Source of the DNA: Rhodospirillales bacterium
Lineage (GTDB): Bacteria; Pseudomonadota; Alphaproteobacteria; Kiloniellales; JAKSDN01
NCBI GenBank assembly: GCA_029859805.1
Contig: JAOUCL010000007.1
Coordinates: 1-45,033 of the forward strand
DNA: 45,033 nucleotides
Reading direction: 5' to 3'
The position numbers and the translations under genes were made by a program. This document shows positions 8,616-16,869 of this stretch, piece after piece (the stretch's first letter is position 1; each line of letters opens with the position of its first letter). A model generated the notes under the pieces. It saw only the letters and a program-made list of their open reading frames with translations, made no database searches and was not told where the DNA came from.

Positions 8616-9707
8616 TTGACGCCAGCTTCCGGAATCGACATCCGCGGCGTGACGAAGGTCTTCGGCGGCGGCACCGATGTGGTGCGTGCGCTCGACGGGG
8701 TGTCTTTGGGCATCCAGGAGAACGAGTTCTTCACGCTCCTCGGGCCGTCGGGGTGCGGCAAGACGACATTACTGCGCCTGATCGCCGGCTTCGAACAGCC
8801 GAGCGGCGGCGAGATTCTGCTCGACGGGGCCAGCCTGACCCACCTGCCGCCGTTCCGCCGGCCAGTCAACACCGTGTTCCAGAGCTATGCGCTCTTCCCG
8901 CACATGACCGTGATCGACAACATCGCGTTCGGGCTGGAGATGCGCGGACTGTCTAAAACCGAAACCGCGGACCACGTCGCGGAGATGCTGGATCTGGTCA
9001 AGCTGAGCGACCTCGGCAAGCGCAAGCCCGGGCAGCTTTCCGGCGGCCAACAGCAGCGTGTCGCCCTGGCCCGAGCGCTCGCCAACCATCCCAGGGTGCT
9101 GCTGCTCGACGAGCCGCTCTCGGCGCTGGACCTCAAGCTGCGCAAGGAGATGCAGATCGAGCTCAAGCGCATCCACCGCGACACCGGCATCACATTCATC
9201 TTCGTGACCCACGACCAGGGCGAAGCGCTCACCATGTCGGACCGCATCGCGGTCATGAACGCCGGGCATGTCCTCCAGGTCGGATCGCCAACCGAGATCT
9301 ACGAGCACCCGACCTCGCACTTCGTCGCCGACTTCATCGGCGAGACCAACTTCCTCGAGGGAGAGGTGGTCGCGCGCGACGGCGCGAGCGCCAAGGTGCG
9401 CTTGAGCTCCGGGGTCGAGCGTCAGGCAAGCGCGCCGAAGGACGCGGCGGCCGCCGGCCGAGTCAGCCTGGCAATCCGACCGGAGCGCGTGACCCTGTCC
9501 CAAAGTCGCCAGACCGGGGCGCTCAACGGCCGTGTCGAGACCATGGTCTACTTCGGCACCGATACCAACTACCACCTCCGGCTCGAGGACGGCCGCGCCT
9601 TCATGGTGCGCCTGCAGAACCACGAGGGCGCGCAGGCGCCCTTCGCCACCGGCGACGAAGTGGCCGTAGAGATCGCCGACCACGCCTTGCAGGTGCTACG
9701 CGACTGA
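8616..9707 (+). CDS. potA: Spermidine/putrescine ABC transporter ATPase
   Basis: ATP-binding subunit of a PotABCD-type polyamine importer. Counting from TTG 8616 (363 residues): Walker [10 protein letters not shown] (43-51), Q-loop [13 protein letters not shown], signature LSGGQQQR (141-148), Walker B LLLDEP (162-167), switch His in FVTHDQGEA, and a C-terminal TOBE domain. The start is uncertain: the frame opens at TTG 8559, but TTG 8616 has AGGGA (8603-8607) 8 nt upstream and begins just before the conserved domain. The stop overlaps the next start by one base (TGATG), so the genes are coupled. The exact polyamine substrate cannot be read from sequence. Confidence 0.92.
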   Translation: MTPASGIDIRGVTKVFGGGTDVVRALDGVSLGIQENEFFTLLGPSGCGKTTLLRLIAGFEQPSGGEILLDGASLTHLPPFRRPVNTVFQSYALFPHMTVIDNIAFGLEMRGLSKTETADHVAEMLDLVKLSDLGKRKPGQLSGGQQQRVALARALANHPRVLLLDEPLSALDLKLRKEMQIELKRIHRDTGITFIFVTHDQGEALTMSDRIAVMNAGHVLQVGSPTEIYEHPTSHFVADFIGETNFLEGEVVARDGASAKVRLSSGVERQASAPKDAAAAGRVSLAIRPERVTLSQSRQTGALNGRVETMVYFGTDTNYHLRLEDGRAFMVRLQNHEGAQAPFATGDEVAVEIADHALQVLRD

Positions 9708-10657
9708 TGACGGCCGAGGCGATCAAGACTCCCGAAGGCCCGCCGTCCAGCATCACGGAGCGTACGGTGGCCGGGCGGCAGGCGAGGACCCGCGGCCTGC
9801 TGCTCGCGCCCGCCATGCTGGTGATCGGCGTGTTCGGCATCCTGCCGCTGTTCATCGCCCTGACCTACTCCTTCCTCGAGGGCGGTACCTATGGCGGCGT
9901 GGAGTGGGTGTTCTCGACCGAGGCTTACGTGCAGCTGCTGTTCGAGCGCGACATCTTCGAGGAGACCCTGACCTTCAACACGGCCTATCTGGAGATCTTC
10001 TGGCGGTCCTTCCTGCTCGCCGCGTTCTCGACGCTGGCCTGCCTGCTGATCGGCTTTCCGGCGGCCTATTTCATGGCCACTCGGCCCGCGAAATCGCGCG
10101 ATTTCTGGGTCTTTCTGATCACCATCCCATTCTGGACCAACCTGCTGATTCGCACCTTCTCGATCCAGCTCATCCTGCGCGACGAAGGCGTGATAAACAT
10201 CGTGCTGACGGAACTCGGCCTGCTTGCCCAGCCGCTTCAGCTCATCTACACCGATTTCGCCGTCGGACTCGGCCTGATCTACAGCTTCCTGCCCTTCATG
10301 GTGCTGCCGATCTATGCGGCCCTGGAGCGGCTCGATTTCCGGCTGGTCGAGGCCGGCTTCGACCTCTACGCCACCCGCGCGCAGGTCCTGCGCCGCATCG
10401 TCGTCCCGCTCGCCAAGCCCGGGATCGTCGCGGGCTCTATCCTGGTCTTCATCCCCGGGCTCGGCGCCTGGATCACGCCGGAGCTGCTGGGCGGCGGCAA
10501 GGAGCTCATGATCGGCAACATGATCGCGCTGCAGTTCGGCAGTTCGCGCAACTGGCCCTTCGGCTCGGCGGCGGCGCTGGTGCTCATGGCCATGGTGCTG
10601 GTGGCGCTCGTGATCTATGTGCGCAACGTCGGCAAATCGGGTGCGGACCATGGCTGA
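9707..10657 (+). CDS. potB: Polyamine ABC transporter permease 1
   Basis: Inner-membrane permease of the PotB/PotH type, 316 residues with six predicted helices (for example LLLAPAMLVIGVFGILPLFIA near 31-51, FLLAAFSTLACLLIGFPAAY near 102-121). The cytoplasmic EAA loop that docks onto the ATPase is at 215-240 (EAGFDLYATRAQVLRRIVVP). It begins on the last base of the ATPase stop codon and overlaps the second permease gene by 8 bp, so all three are probably made stoichiometrically from one transcript. Confidence 0.92.
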   Translation: MTAEAIKTPEGPPSSITERTVAGRQARTRGLLLAPAMLVIGVFGILPLFIALTYSFLEGGTYGGVEWVFSTEAYVQLLFERDIFEETLTFNTAYLEIFWRSFLLAAFSTLACLLIGFPAAYFMATRPAKSRDFWVFLITIPFWTNLLIRTFSIQLILRDEGVINIVLTELGLLAQPLQLIYTDFAVGLGLIYSFLPFMVLPIYAALERLDFRLVEAGFDLYATRAQVLRRIVVPLAKPGIVAGSILVFIPGLGAWITPELLGGGKELMIGNMIALQFGSSRNWPFGSAAALVLMAMVLVALVIYVRNVGKSGADHG

Positions 10658-11474
10658 TACCGCGCACCGCACGCCGCGCGCCCTCGACCTCAAGTACCAG
10701 CCCGGCTTCACCTCGGTGGCGATGCTCTGTTTCTTCGTGCTCTACGCGCCCATCGCGGTCCTGGTCTTCTTCTCCTTCAACGCCAACCGCTCGGTCACGC
10801 GCTGGACCGAATTCAGCCTCGACTGGTACGTCCGGGCCTTGGCCAACGAAGGCATCCAGAACGCGGCCGTCACGTCGCTCGAGGTCGCGGTCTTCGCCAC
10901 TGTCTTCGCCACGTCGATCGCCACGGCGGCGGCGCTCGCGACGACCCGGGTCGCGCGCTATCGGGGTATGACCGCCGCCTATACGGTGATCAACATGCCG
11001 CTCATGGTACCGGAGATCGTCACCGCCGTCGCGACTCTCTCCTTCTTCGCGCTGCTGCGCACGACGCTTGGCATAAACTTCGGCCTGGGCAACGTAATGA
11101 TCGCCCATACGGTGTTCTGCATTCCCTTCGCCTATCTGCCGATCCGCGCCCGCCTGGAGAACATGGACCTGACCCTCGAGCAGGCGGCCGCGGACCTCTA
11201 TGCCACGCCCTGGCGCACATTCCGGCGCGTCACCCTGCCCCTGCTGGTGCCCGGCGTCATTGCCGGGGCCATGCTGGCCTTCATCATCTCGCTCGACGAC
11301 GTGATCATCACCATGATGGTCGCCGGGCCGGGGCAGACCACCCTGCCGATCTACATCCTGGGCCAGATCCGCCGCGGCGTGACGCCGGAGGTGAATGCCG
11401 TTTCCACCATTTTGTTGGCGGTTTCCATTTTGTTTGTTACGCTTTTCTTCCTTTTGGGCCGGAGAAGAACATAA
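10650..11474 (+). CDS. potC: Polyamine ABC transporter permease 2
   Basis: PotC/PotI-type permease, 274 residues from ATG 10650. The frame also allows an upstream GTG at 10617, but that would lie entirely inside the previous gene and add a non-hydrophobic extension. Six helices are evident (VAMLCFFVLYAPIAVLVFFSF, YTVINMPLMVPEIVTAVATL and others), with an EAA-type loop around 178-203 (QAAADLYATPWRTFRRVTLP). It pairs with the first permease to form the transmembrane channel. The substrate-binding protein gene follows after 39 bp. Confidence 0.92.
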   Translation: MADTAHRTPRALDLKYQPGFTSVAMLCFFVLYAPIAVLVFFSFNANRSVTRWTEFSLDWYVRALANEGIQNAAVTSLEVAVFATVFATSIATAAALATTRVARYRGMTAAYTVINMPLMVPEIVTAVATLSFFALLRTTLGINFGLGNVMIAHTVFCIPFAYLPIRARLENMDLTLEQAAADLYATPWRTFRRVTLPLLVPGVIAGAMLAFIISLDDVIITMMVAGPGQTTLPIYILGQIRRGVTPEVNAVSTILLAVSILFVTLFFLLGRRRT

Positions 11475-11513
11475 CCCGATGGCCGGCCGGGAACAGGGGA
11501 GAGGATCCGCGAC

Positions 11514-12542
11514 ATGAAGAAGTTTCCAGGCGTGCTGGCGGCCGTCGCCGCCTTGCTGGCAGGTGGCCAGGCCATGGCGGCCGGCGAACTGCATATCTAC
11601 AACTGGGGCAACTACACCAGCCCCGAACTGAAGGAGAAGTTCGAAAAGGCCTACGACGTCAAGGTGACGATCGACGGCTACGATTCGAACGAGACCATGC
11701 TGGCCAAGGTCAAGGCCGGGGCCACCGGGTACGACATCGTGGTGCCGGGCGACTACATGATCCAGATCATGGTCGGCGAGGGCCTCCTGGCCGAGACCAA
11801 CCCCTCGGCGATGGAGAACTACAAGCACGTCGATGACCGTTGGAAGGACGTCTACTGGGACCCGGGCCGCAAGTACTCCGTGCCGTGGCAGTGGGGCACA
11901 ACCTCCTTCGCCGTCAACACGGCGGTCTATGACGGCGACATCAATACCCTGGCCATCCTGTTCGATCCGCCCGACGCGCTCAAAGGCCGGATCAACATGC
12001 TCAACGACATCAACGACGTCATCAACGCCGGGCTGCGCTATCTCGGCTATCCGCGCTGCAACAAGAACAAGGACCAGCTCAAGGAGCTCAGCCAGCTCCT
12101 GCTGAACGCCAAGCAGCACTGGCGGACCATGGCCTACGAGACCATCGAGAAGCTGACCTCGGGCGATGTCGACGTGTCGCAGAACTGGAATGGCGCGTCC
12201 ATGCGGGCGCGCAAGCAAGTGCCGACTCTGAAATACGCCTATCCGCGCGAGGGCTTCACCGGCTGGATGGACAACGTCGCGGTCCTGAAGGACGCGCCCA
12301 ACCTGGAGAACGCCAAGCTGTTCATGAACTTCATCATGGTGCCGGAGAACGCCGCCTTGATCTCCAACTTCGCGCGCTATGCCAACGGCGTCGTGGGCAG
12401 CGAGAAGTTCATGGATCCGGAGATGATCGAGTCGCCGGAGATCGTCATGCCGGCAAACGCGCCCGCACCGGAGTTCGTGCCGCCCTGCGACAAGGAGGTG
12501 GTCGACCTCTACAACAAGATCTGGACGAACCTGAAGAAGTGA
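11514..12542 (+). CDS. potD: Periplasmic polyamine-binding protein (PotD/PotF type)
   Basis: Extracytoplasmic solute-binding protein, 342 residues. The signal peptide MKKFPGVLAAVAALLAGGQ is followed by AMAA, with cleavage likely after residue 22 or 23. The mature protein starts GELHIYNWGNY, the family hallmark, and contains YDIVVPGDYMI, VPWQWGTTSFAVN and FTGWMDNVAVLKDA, which form the polyamine site in PotD/PotF. GGGAGAGG lies upstream of ATG 11514. A strong terminator follows directly, closing the potABCD operon. Being the specificity subunit, it would decide whether free or acetylated polyamines are imported; the sequence does not settle this. Confidence 0.92.
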   Translation: MKKFPGVLAAVAALLAGGQAMAAGELHIYNWGNYTSPELKEKFEKAYDVKVTIDGYDSNETMLAKVKAGATGYDIVVPGDYMIQIMVGEGLLAETNPSAMENYKHVDDRWKDVYWDPGRKYSVPWQWGTTSFAVNTAVYDGDINTLAILFDPPDALKGRINMLNDINDVINAGLRYLGYPRCNKNKDQLKELSQLLLNAKQHWRTMAYETIEKLTSGDVDVSQNWNGASMRARKQVPTLKYAYPREGFTGWMDNVAVLKDAPNLENAKLFMNFIMVPENAALISNFARYANGVVGSEKFMDPEMIESPEIVMPANAPAPEFVPPCDKEVVDLYNKIWTNLKK

Positions 12543-12562
12543 CCGGACCCCGAGGGGAGCTG

Positions 12563-12599
12563 GACCCGGGCGGCCGCATCCTGCCGCCCGGGTCTTTTT
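12563..12599 (+). terminator. Rho-independent terminator after potD
   Basis: A perfect 12-bp GC-rich stem, arms 12563-12574 and 12583-12594, with an 8-nt loop and a T5 run at 12595-12599. It starts 21 bp after the potD stop and lies 16 bp before the start of the serine hydrolase gene, so the latter probably needs its own promoter or read-through. Confidence 0.9.
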
Positions 12600-12614
12600 C
12601 GAGGGGAGAAAGCC

Positions 12615-13847
12615 TTGACAGTGAAACCGAACGCCGGCGCTTCGGCCGAGCGCAACGGAGATTCGGTGATGGCGGGGTTTCCACCGCCGCCTGAGCGGCG
12701 GGTGACGCTCGAGAACTGGGACCAGCCGCCGTTCAACCGTTGGACGTTCCAGCGGGTCCGCCAGGTGATCCCGACCCGGGAGGTAAGCCGCGGTGTGGAG
12801 CCGGCCTCCGCACTCGAGGCCGAGCCAAAGGACCTGGACGACGTGAGCGTACAATCTGTCCGGGGCGGGACCGCAACGCTCGCGCAGTTCCTGGACGAGA
12901 CCTTCACGGACGGGTTCCTGGTTCTGCACCGCGGCAAGGTGGTGATCGAGCGGTATTTGAACGGCATGCGGCCGGCAACGCTCCATCTCTCGCAGTCCGT
13001 GGCGAAGACCGTCGTCGGCACGGTGGCCGGCATCCTGATCCACCGCGGCACGCTCGATCCGGACGCGCCGCTCACCCGCTATGTCCCGGAGCTCGAGCGC
13101 TGCGGCTACGGGGATGCGCGGCTCTGCCACCTTCTCGACATGGCCAGCGGCGTGCGCTTCACGGAGGATTACGGCCACCCGGACTCCGATATGACCCGGC
13201 TGGACGTCGCCAGCGGCTGGCGGCCGAACACCCGTGGCGACGTGCCGGACTCGATCTACGACCTGGCCCTGACCCTGCCCAAGGAGTGCGAGCACGGCAC
13301 GCGCTTCCTGTATCGCTCGATCGAGACCGATGTGATCTCCTGGTGCATGGAGCGGGCCACGGGCCTGCACTTGACCGAGCTGGTCGGCTGCGAGCTCTGG
13401 GCGAAGCTGGGCGCCGAATGGGACGCCTGCTTCACCGTGGACCGGGCCGGGACGGCGCTGTCGGACGGCGGGTTCAACGCCACGCTGCGCGACTATGCCC
13501 GCTTCGGACAGATGATCGTGCAGGACGGCCGCTTCAACGGCCGGCAGATCGTGCCGGCGGAGTGGATCGCGGCCTGCCGGACCGGTGACAACGCACTGTT
13601 CGGCGAGCCGCACCGTTCGCACTTTCCGAACGGCGCCTATCGCAACAAGTGGTGGATCAAGGACGTTTCGACCAGAGTCACCATGGCGCTCGGCGTTTTC
13701 GGGCAGATGATCTATGTCGATCCCGACGCGGCGCTGGTGGTCGTCAAGCTGTCGACCTGGCCGGACTACCTGAACCCGGAGTTCAATCTCGACACGGTCC
13801 GCGCCGTGGAGGCGGTGGCCGTCGCCCTGAACGCGGGCGCCGGCTAG
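12615..13847 (+). CDS. Serine hydrolase of the beta-lactamase / 6-aminohexanoate-oligomer hydrolase (NylB) family
   Basis: A 410-residue penicillin-recognising-type serine hydrolase. SxxK is Ser128-Val-Ala-Lys131 (HLSQSVAKTVVGT). The following LLDMASGVRFTEDYGHPDS block, with Tyr186, and GWRP further on resemble NylB-type amidases more than true class C beta-lactamases. There is no convincing signal peptide, so it is probably cytoplasmic. TTG 12615 is chosen because GAGGGGAGAA (12601-12610) stands just upstream; GTG 12621 and ATG 12669 are alternatives. It lies between a polyamine importer and an acetylpolyamine amidohydrolase on the same strand, so an amide- or ester-bearing amine substrate is a reasonable guess, not shown. 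Confidence 0.85.
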   Translation: MTVKPNAGASAERNGDSVMAGFPPPPERRVTLENWDQPPFNRWTFQRVRQVIPTREVSRGVEPASALEAEPKDLDDVSVQSVRGGTATLAQFLDETFTDGFLVLHRGKVVIERYLNGMRPATLHLSQSVAKTVVGTVAGILIHRGTLDPDAPLTRYVPELERCGYGDARLCHLLDMASGVRFTEDYGHPDSDMTRLDVASGWRPNTRGDVPDSIYDLALTLPKECEHGTRFLYRSIETDVISWCMERATGLHLTELVGCELWAKLGAEWDACFTVDRAGTALSDGGFNATLRDYARFGQMIVQDGRFNGRQIVPAEWIAACRTGDNALFGEPHRSHFPNGAYRNKWWIKDVSTRVTMALGVFGQMIYVDPDAALVVVKLSTWPDYLNPEFNLDTVRAVEAVAVALNAGAG

Positions 13848-13876
13848 CGCCCCGCCGAACCCAAGGAATTCCGGAC

Positions 13877-14911
13877 ATGAAGACCATCTACACCGAAGAC
13901 CACCGCCTGCAGGACGGCAAGGCGGAACTGATCGACGGCAAGCTGCTGCCCTGCTTCGAAATGCCCCGGCGCGCGGAAATCGTGATCGCGCGGGTACGCG
14001 AGGTCGGCCTCGGCGAGGTGCTGCCGCCCGAGACCTTCGGCCGCCCGCCGCTCGAGCGGGTGCACAAGAAGAATTTTCTCGATTTCCTGGAGGGTGCTTG
14101 GGCGGCCTGGACCGCCGCCGGCCGCGACTGGGACGCCCTGCCGCTGGTCTGGCAGGTCCGCGGCCTGCGCGCCGACCGCGAGCCGGACTCGATCGACGGC
14201 AAGCTCAGCTACTTCTCCTTCGACGCCGGCACGCCGATCACAGCCGGCACCTGGCAGGCGGCCAGCGCCGCCGCCGATGTCGCGCTGACCGGCCAGAAGC
14301 TGGTCGGCCAGGGCGAGCGGGCGGTCTTCTCGCTCTGCCGCCCGCCCGGCCACCACGCCACCAGCGACTACTACGGCGGCTACTGCTTTCTGAACAATGC
14401 GGCGATTGCGACCCAGGCCTTCCGCGAGTCCGGTGCCGCCAAGGTCGCGATCCTCGATGTCGACTACCACCACGGCAACGGCACGCAGACGATCTTCTAC
14501 GACCGTCCGGACGTGCTGTTCTGCTCGCTGCACGGCCATCCCTCGCAGGAATTCCCCTTCTTCCTGGGCTACGAGGACGAAATGGGCGCGGGGGCGGGAG
14601 CGGGGTTCAACGCCAACTATCCGCTCCACTGGGGCAGCGGCTGGGCCCCCTGGTCGGAGGCGCTGGACGACGCCTGCCGACGGATCGGCGCCTACGGCCC
14701 CGAGGCATTGGTGATCTCGCTCGGTGTCGACACCTTCAAGGACGACCCCATCTCGCAGTTCACGCTGGAAAGTCCGAATTACCTCGAAATCGGGCAAAAG
14801 ATAGCGGCACTCGGCCTGCCCACCCTCTTCGTCATGGAGGGCGGCTACGCCGTCGAAGAGATCGGCGTCAATGCGGTCAACGTGTTGAAGGGCTTCGAGG
14901 AGGCGGGCTGA
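13877..14911 (+). CDS. aphA: Acetylpolyamine amidohydrolase (class II HDAC-like)
   Basis: Zinc-dependent deacetylase of the arginase/histone-deacetylase fold, 344 residues. It follows the well-studied Mycoplana ramosa acetylpolyamine amidohydrolase through its length: SLCRPPGHH (152-160), GGYCFLNNAA, ILDVDYHHGNGTQ with zinc ligands Asp196 and His198, SLGVDTFKDDPIS with zinc ligand Asp285, and catalytic Tyr324 in MEGGYA. It should release acetate from N-acetylputrescine, -spermidine or -cadaverine. ATG 13877 has AAGGAA (13863-13868) 8 nt upstream. The gene lies 29 bp after the serine hydrolase and downstream of potABCD, which fits uptake and deacetylation of acetylated polyamines. Confidence 0.93.
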   Translation: MKTIYTEDHRLQDGKAELIDGKLLPCFEMPRRAEIVIARVREVGLGEVLPPETFGRPPLERVHKKNFLDFLEGAWAAWTAAGRDWDALPLVWQVRGLRADREPDSIDGKLSYFSFDAGTPITAGTWQAASAAADVALTGQKLVGQGERAVFSLCRPPGHHATSDYYGGYCFLNNAAIATQAFRESGAAKVAILDVDYHHGNGTQTIFYDRPDVLFCSLHGHPSQEFPFFLGYEDEMGAGAGAGFNANYPLHWGSGWAPWSEALDDACRRIGAYGPEALVISLGVDTFKDDPISQFTLESPNYLEIGQKIAALGLPTLFVMEGGYAVEEIGVNAVNVLKGFEEAG

Positions 14912-15075
14912 CGCGGACAAGCCGGTCGTGCGATCCGTGAAGAATGGTTCAGCAGCATACCGGGCAAACGCATCGCGGCGTGGCGGCGCGCCGTTTCCAT
15001 GCCGCGGATCGGTCGACCTCTACGGCTTGAGTGCAGAGGGCAGACGGCTTGCTTAAGCCGCTTCCACCGCCCCGG

Positions 15076-15465
15076 TCACTTCGCCTTCCGTTTGCCGAAG
15101 TTCGCAAGATACTCCAGCAGTTCCCGCACGGTCATGCGGCCGCCTTCGCCTTCGGGCTTACGTCGACGGTTCTGCCCGATATAGCCACCATGACCGTTGC
15201 CATTTCCGTGCCCGGACGCCCCGGACGCCCCGGACGACCCGGACGACCCGGACGACCCGCCTCCACCTTTGCCGCCCTTGTTGTTGTGGTTGTCGAGATC
15301 CCCGTCGCCGATAACGACGCCGGCCTCCGCGGTCGAGGTCAGCGTAAGCAGCACGGGCGCCGCATAAGCGGCCGACACGCCGAGGCCGAGCCGGGTCAAT
15401 GCCTCGCGGCGGCCGATATCAACGTCCATGGCGGTAATCTCGCCCTTCCTGGGTCGATGGGCCAT
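15076..15465 (-). CDS. Tat-signal exported Gly/Ser/Asn-rich small protein
   Basis: A 129-residue protein of no recognised family. The N-terminus has a twin-arginine motif RREALTRLG followed by a hydrophobic segment (VSAAYAAPVLLTL) and a likely cleavage near AEA-G, so export by Tat is predicted. The mature part is low complexity: a KGG/GGG stretch, SGS/SGA triplets, a GHGNGNGHGG segment, then a basic, better structured tail (MTVRELLEYLANFGKRK). AGGAGG at 15471-15476 lies 5 nt before the ATG at 15465; ATG 15429 is an alternative that keeps the Tat signal. Glycine-rich composition suggests a flexible surface or matrix protein; function unknown. Confidence 0.72.
   Translation of the reverse strand: MAHRPRKGEITAMDVDIGRREALTRLGLGVSAAYAAPVLLTLTSTAEAGVVIGDGDLDNHNNKGGKGGGGSSGSSGSSGASGASGHGNGNGHGGYIGQNRRRKPEGEGGRMTVRELLEYLANFGKRKAK
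15213..15257 (+). repeat. Five tandem 9-bp repeats inside the Gly/Ser protein gene
   Basis: Two units of CGGACGCCC followed by three units of CGGACGACC, head to tail. In the coding (minus) strand each unit gives a Ser-Gly-Ala/Ser triplet. The length is a multiple of three, so slippage would change copy number without breaking the frame. Confidence 0.9.
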
Positions 15466-15822
15466 GCCATCCTCCTGTTACATCGACAGGGGGGATGTCC
15501 CTTATTCGGCTCCGGGCCTTGGTGGCCCAGACTGCCGATCGGCGCTCCATGGTCCCTTGAGGTTTTATGCCGGGACCAAGTTGACTTTCCGAAGCGGTCT
15601 CGGAGCGCTCGATACTTGGACTTCCTCCATGTATTGCGTTTTGCGTATTTGACCCAATTCTGTCACAGGCCGTCTTAATAAGCCGTTAACGGGATGCTTT
15701 TTCAGTGCGTTATAACATGTTTTTGACGTATTTATTAACGAAACTACCCGTTAAGCGGGTTTTTACTTGTCGAGGCCTTGTGCCCTTGGCTGGTCCTCGC
15801 CGCGGCCTAGGGCCTCGAGCCT
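15466..15822. promoter_or_regulatory. 357-bp gene-free region upstream of the Tat-signal gene
   Basis: No credible ORF is seen. Both flanking genes are on the minus strand, so the part near 15466 should hold the promoter of the Gly/Ser protein. It contains a 7-bp inverted repeat TGGTCCC/GGGACCA with a 15-nt spacer (15550-15578), a palindrome CCGTTAACGG (15683-15692), and a short hairpin ACCCG/CGGGT (15746-15760) followed by TTTT on the plus strand. The stretch 15650-15770 is clearly more AT-rich than its surroundings. No -35/-10 pair could be assigned with confidence. Confidence 0.5.
15550..15578. repeat. Inverted repeat TGGTCCC-N15-GGGACCA
   Basis: Exact 7-bp arms with centres 22 bp apart, close to two helical turns, about 85 bp upstream of the Gly/Ser protein start on the minus strand. 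The spacing suits a dimeric regulator binding one face of the helix; it could equally form a hairpin in a 5' leader. Confidence 0.45.
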
Positions 15823-16665
15823 TCAGTCGGCGGAATCGCGCCGGTTGATCGGATAGCGCCCCGCCTCGCCGAGGAAAGGCTGCACCAGCATCCGGTCGAG
15901 CCACAGATCGCGGGGGGCGCGGAACTGCTCGATGCCGATGGTCATTGCCCTGTGCCCGGCGGCGGGCTGGGCGCGGTAGGTGCCCAGCAGCCGGTCCCAC
16001 CAGGGCAGGTTGAAGCCGAAGTTGCTGTTGGTCTCGCGCGGCACGACCGAGTGGTGGACCCGGTGCATGTCCGGCGTCACGAGCACCCAGCGCAGGACCG
16101 TGTCGACCGCCTCGGGGATGCGGAGGTTGGCGTGGTTGAACATGGCCGTGGCGTTCAGCAGCACCTCGAAGATCAGCACCGCGAGCGCCGGGGCGCCGAG
16201 CGCCGCCACGGCGGCCAGCTTCAGCCCCATGGACAGCAGGATCTCGATCGGATGAAAGCGCGCGCCGGTCGTCACGTCGAAATCGAGGTCGGTGTGGTGC
16301 ATGCGATGCAGCCGCCAGAGCGCCGGGGCCGCATGGAACATCACGTGCTGCAGATAGATCACGAAATCGAGCAGCAGGACGGCGAGCGCCAAGGACAGCC
16401 AGGTGGGCAGGACCAGGTTGTTCAACAGCCCCCAGCCCCGCTCTTCGCCCAACAACGCCAGTCCCACAGCCGCGGTCGGGAAGAGGACTCTCAGAAGCAA
16501 GGTGTTGACGGCCACGATGCCTAGATTGCTCGGCCAGCGGATCCAGCGGGAAACGGTCCGACCGCGCCGTGGCATGAGGGCCTCCCAGACGGCCATGACC
16601 GCGAAGACCCCGAGGAAAATTCCCAGCCGGATCTCGGGCTCGACCGCAAGAATGTCCTTCGTCAT
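15823..16665 (-). CDS. Sterol desaturase / fatty acid hydroxylase superfamily membrane enzyme
   Basis: Integral membrane di-iron oxygenase family protein, 280 residues from ATG 16665 (the frame is open to 16746, but the first 27 residues would be Arg/Pro-rich and non-conserved; AAAGAG lies upstream of 16665). Four hydrophobic segments are seen. The histidine ligands are present: His107-x3-His111, His120-x2-His123-His124 (HRMHH), His138, His178, and HRVHH (201-205). Such enzymes hydroxylate or desaturate lipids, carotenoids or sterol-like substrates; the substrate is not predictable. It is divergent from comM. Confidence 0.87.
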   Translation of the reverse strand: MTKDILAVEPEIRLGIFLGVFAVMAVWEALMPRRGRTVSRWIRWPSNLGIVAVNTLLLRVLFPTAAVGLALLGEERGWGLLNNLVLPTWLSLALAVLLLDFVIYLQHVMFHAAPALWRLHRMHHTDLDFDVTTGARFHPIEILLSMGLKLAAVAALGAPALAVLIFEVLLNATAMFNHANLRIPEAVDTVLRWVLVTPDMHRVHHSVVPRETNSNFGFNLPWWDRLLGTYRAQPAAGHRAMTIGIEQFRAPRDLWLDRMLVQPFLGEAGRYPINRRDSAD

Positions 16666-16869
16666 GGTCCGCTCTTTCAAGGCGTCGTTACGCGGGGACC
16701 TTGGCAGGAGTCGCGGGCATGTCAATCGAAACACGAGGCGCGGCACCCCGGTCGGGGCGATGGCTTGGCGTTTGCGGAAGTCCTCGCCTCAGGGCCCCCG
16801 CACCGTTAGATTGCAAATCGGCCCGGGCGGGCGTAATCTCGGGTCACGCACAGCGAACAAAGAGGGAAC

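Noticed and set aside
12615-13847. True class C beta-lactamase (antibiotic resistance gene)
   Set aside because: SxxK is present, but there is no signal peptide and the surrounding blocks match NylB-type amidases; resistance is not supported.
15045-15060. Hairpin CGGCTT-GCTT-AAGCCG after the acetylpolyamine amidohydrolase gene
   Set aside because: Only 6 bp and no U-tract; too weak to call a terminator.
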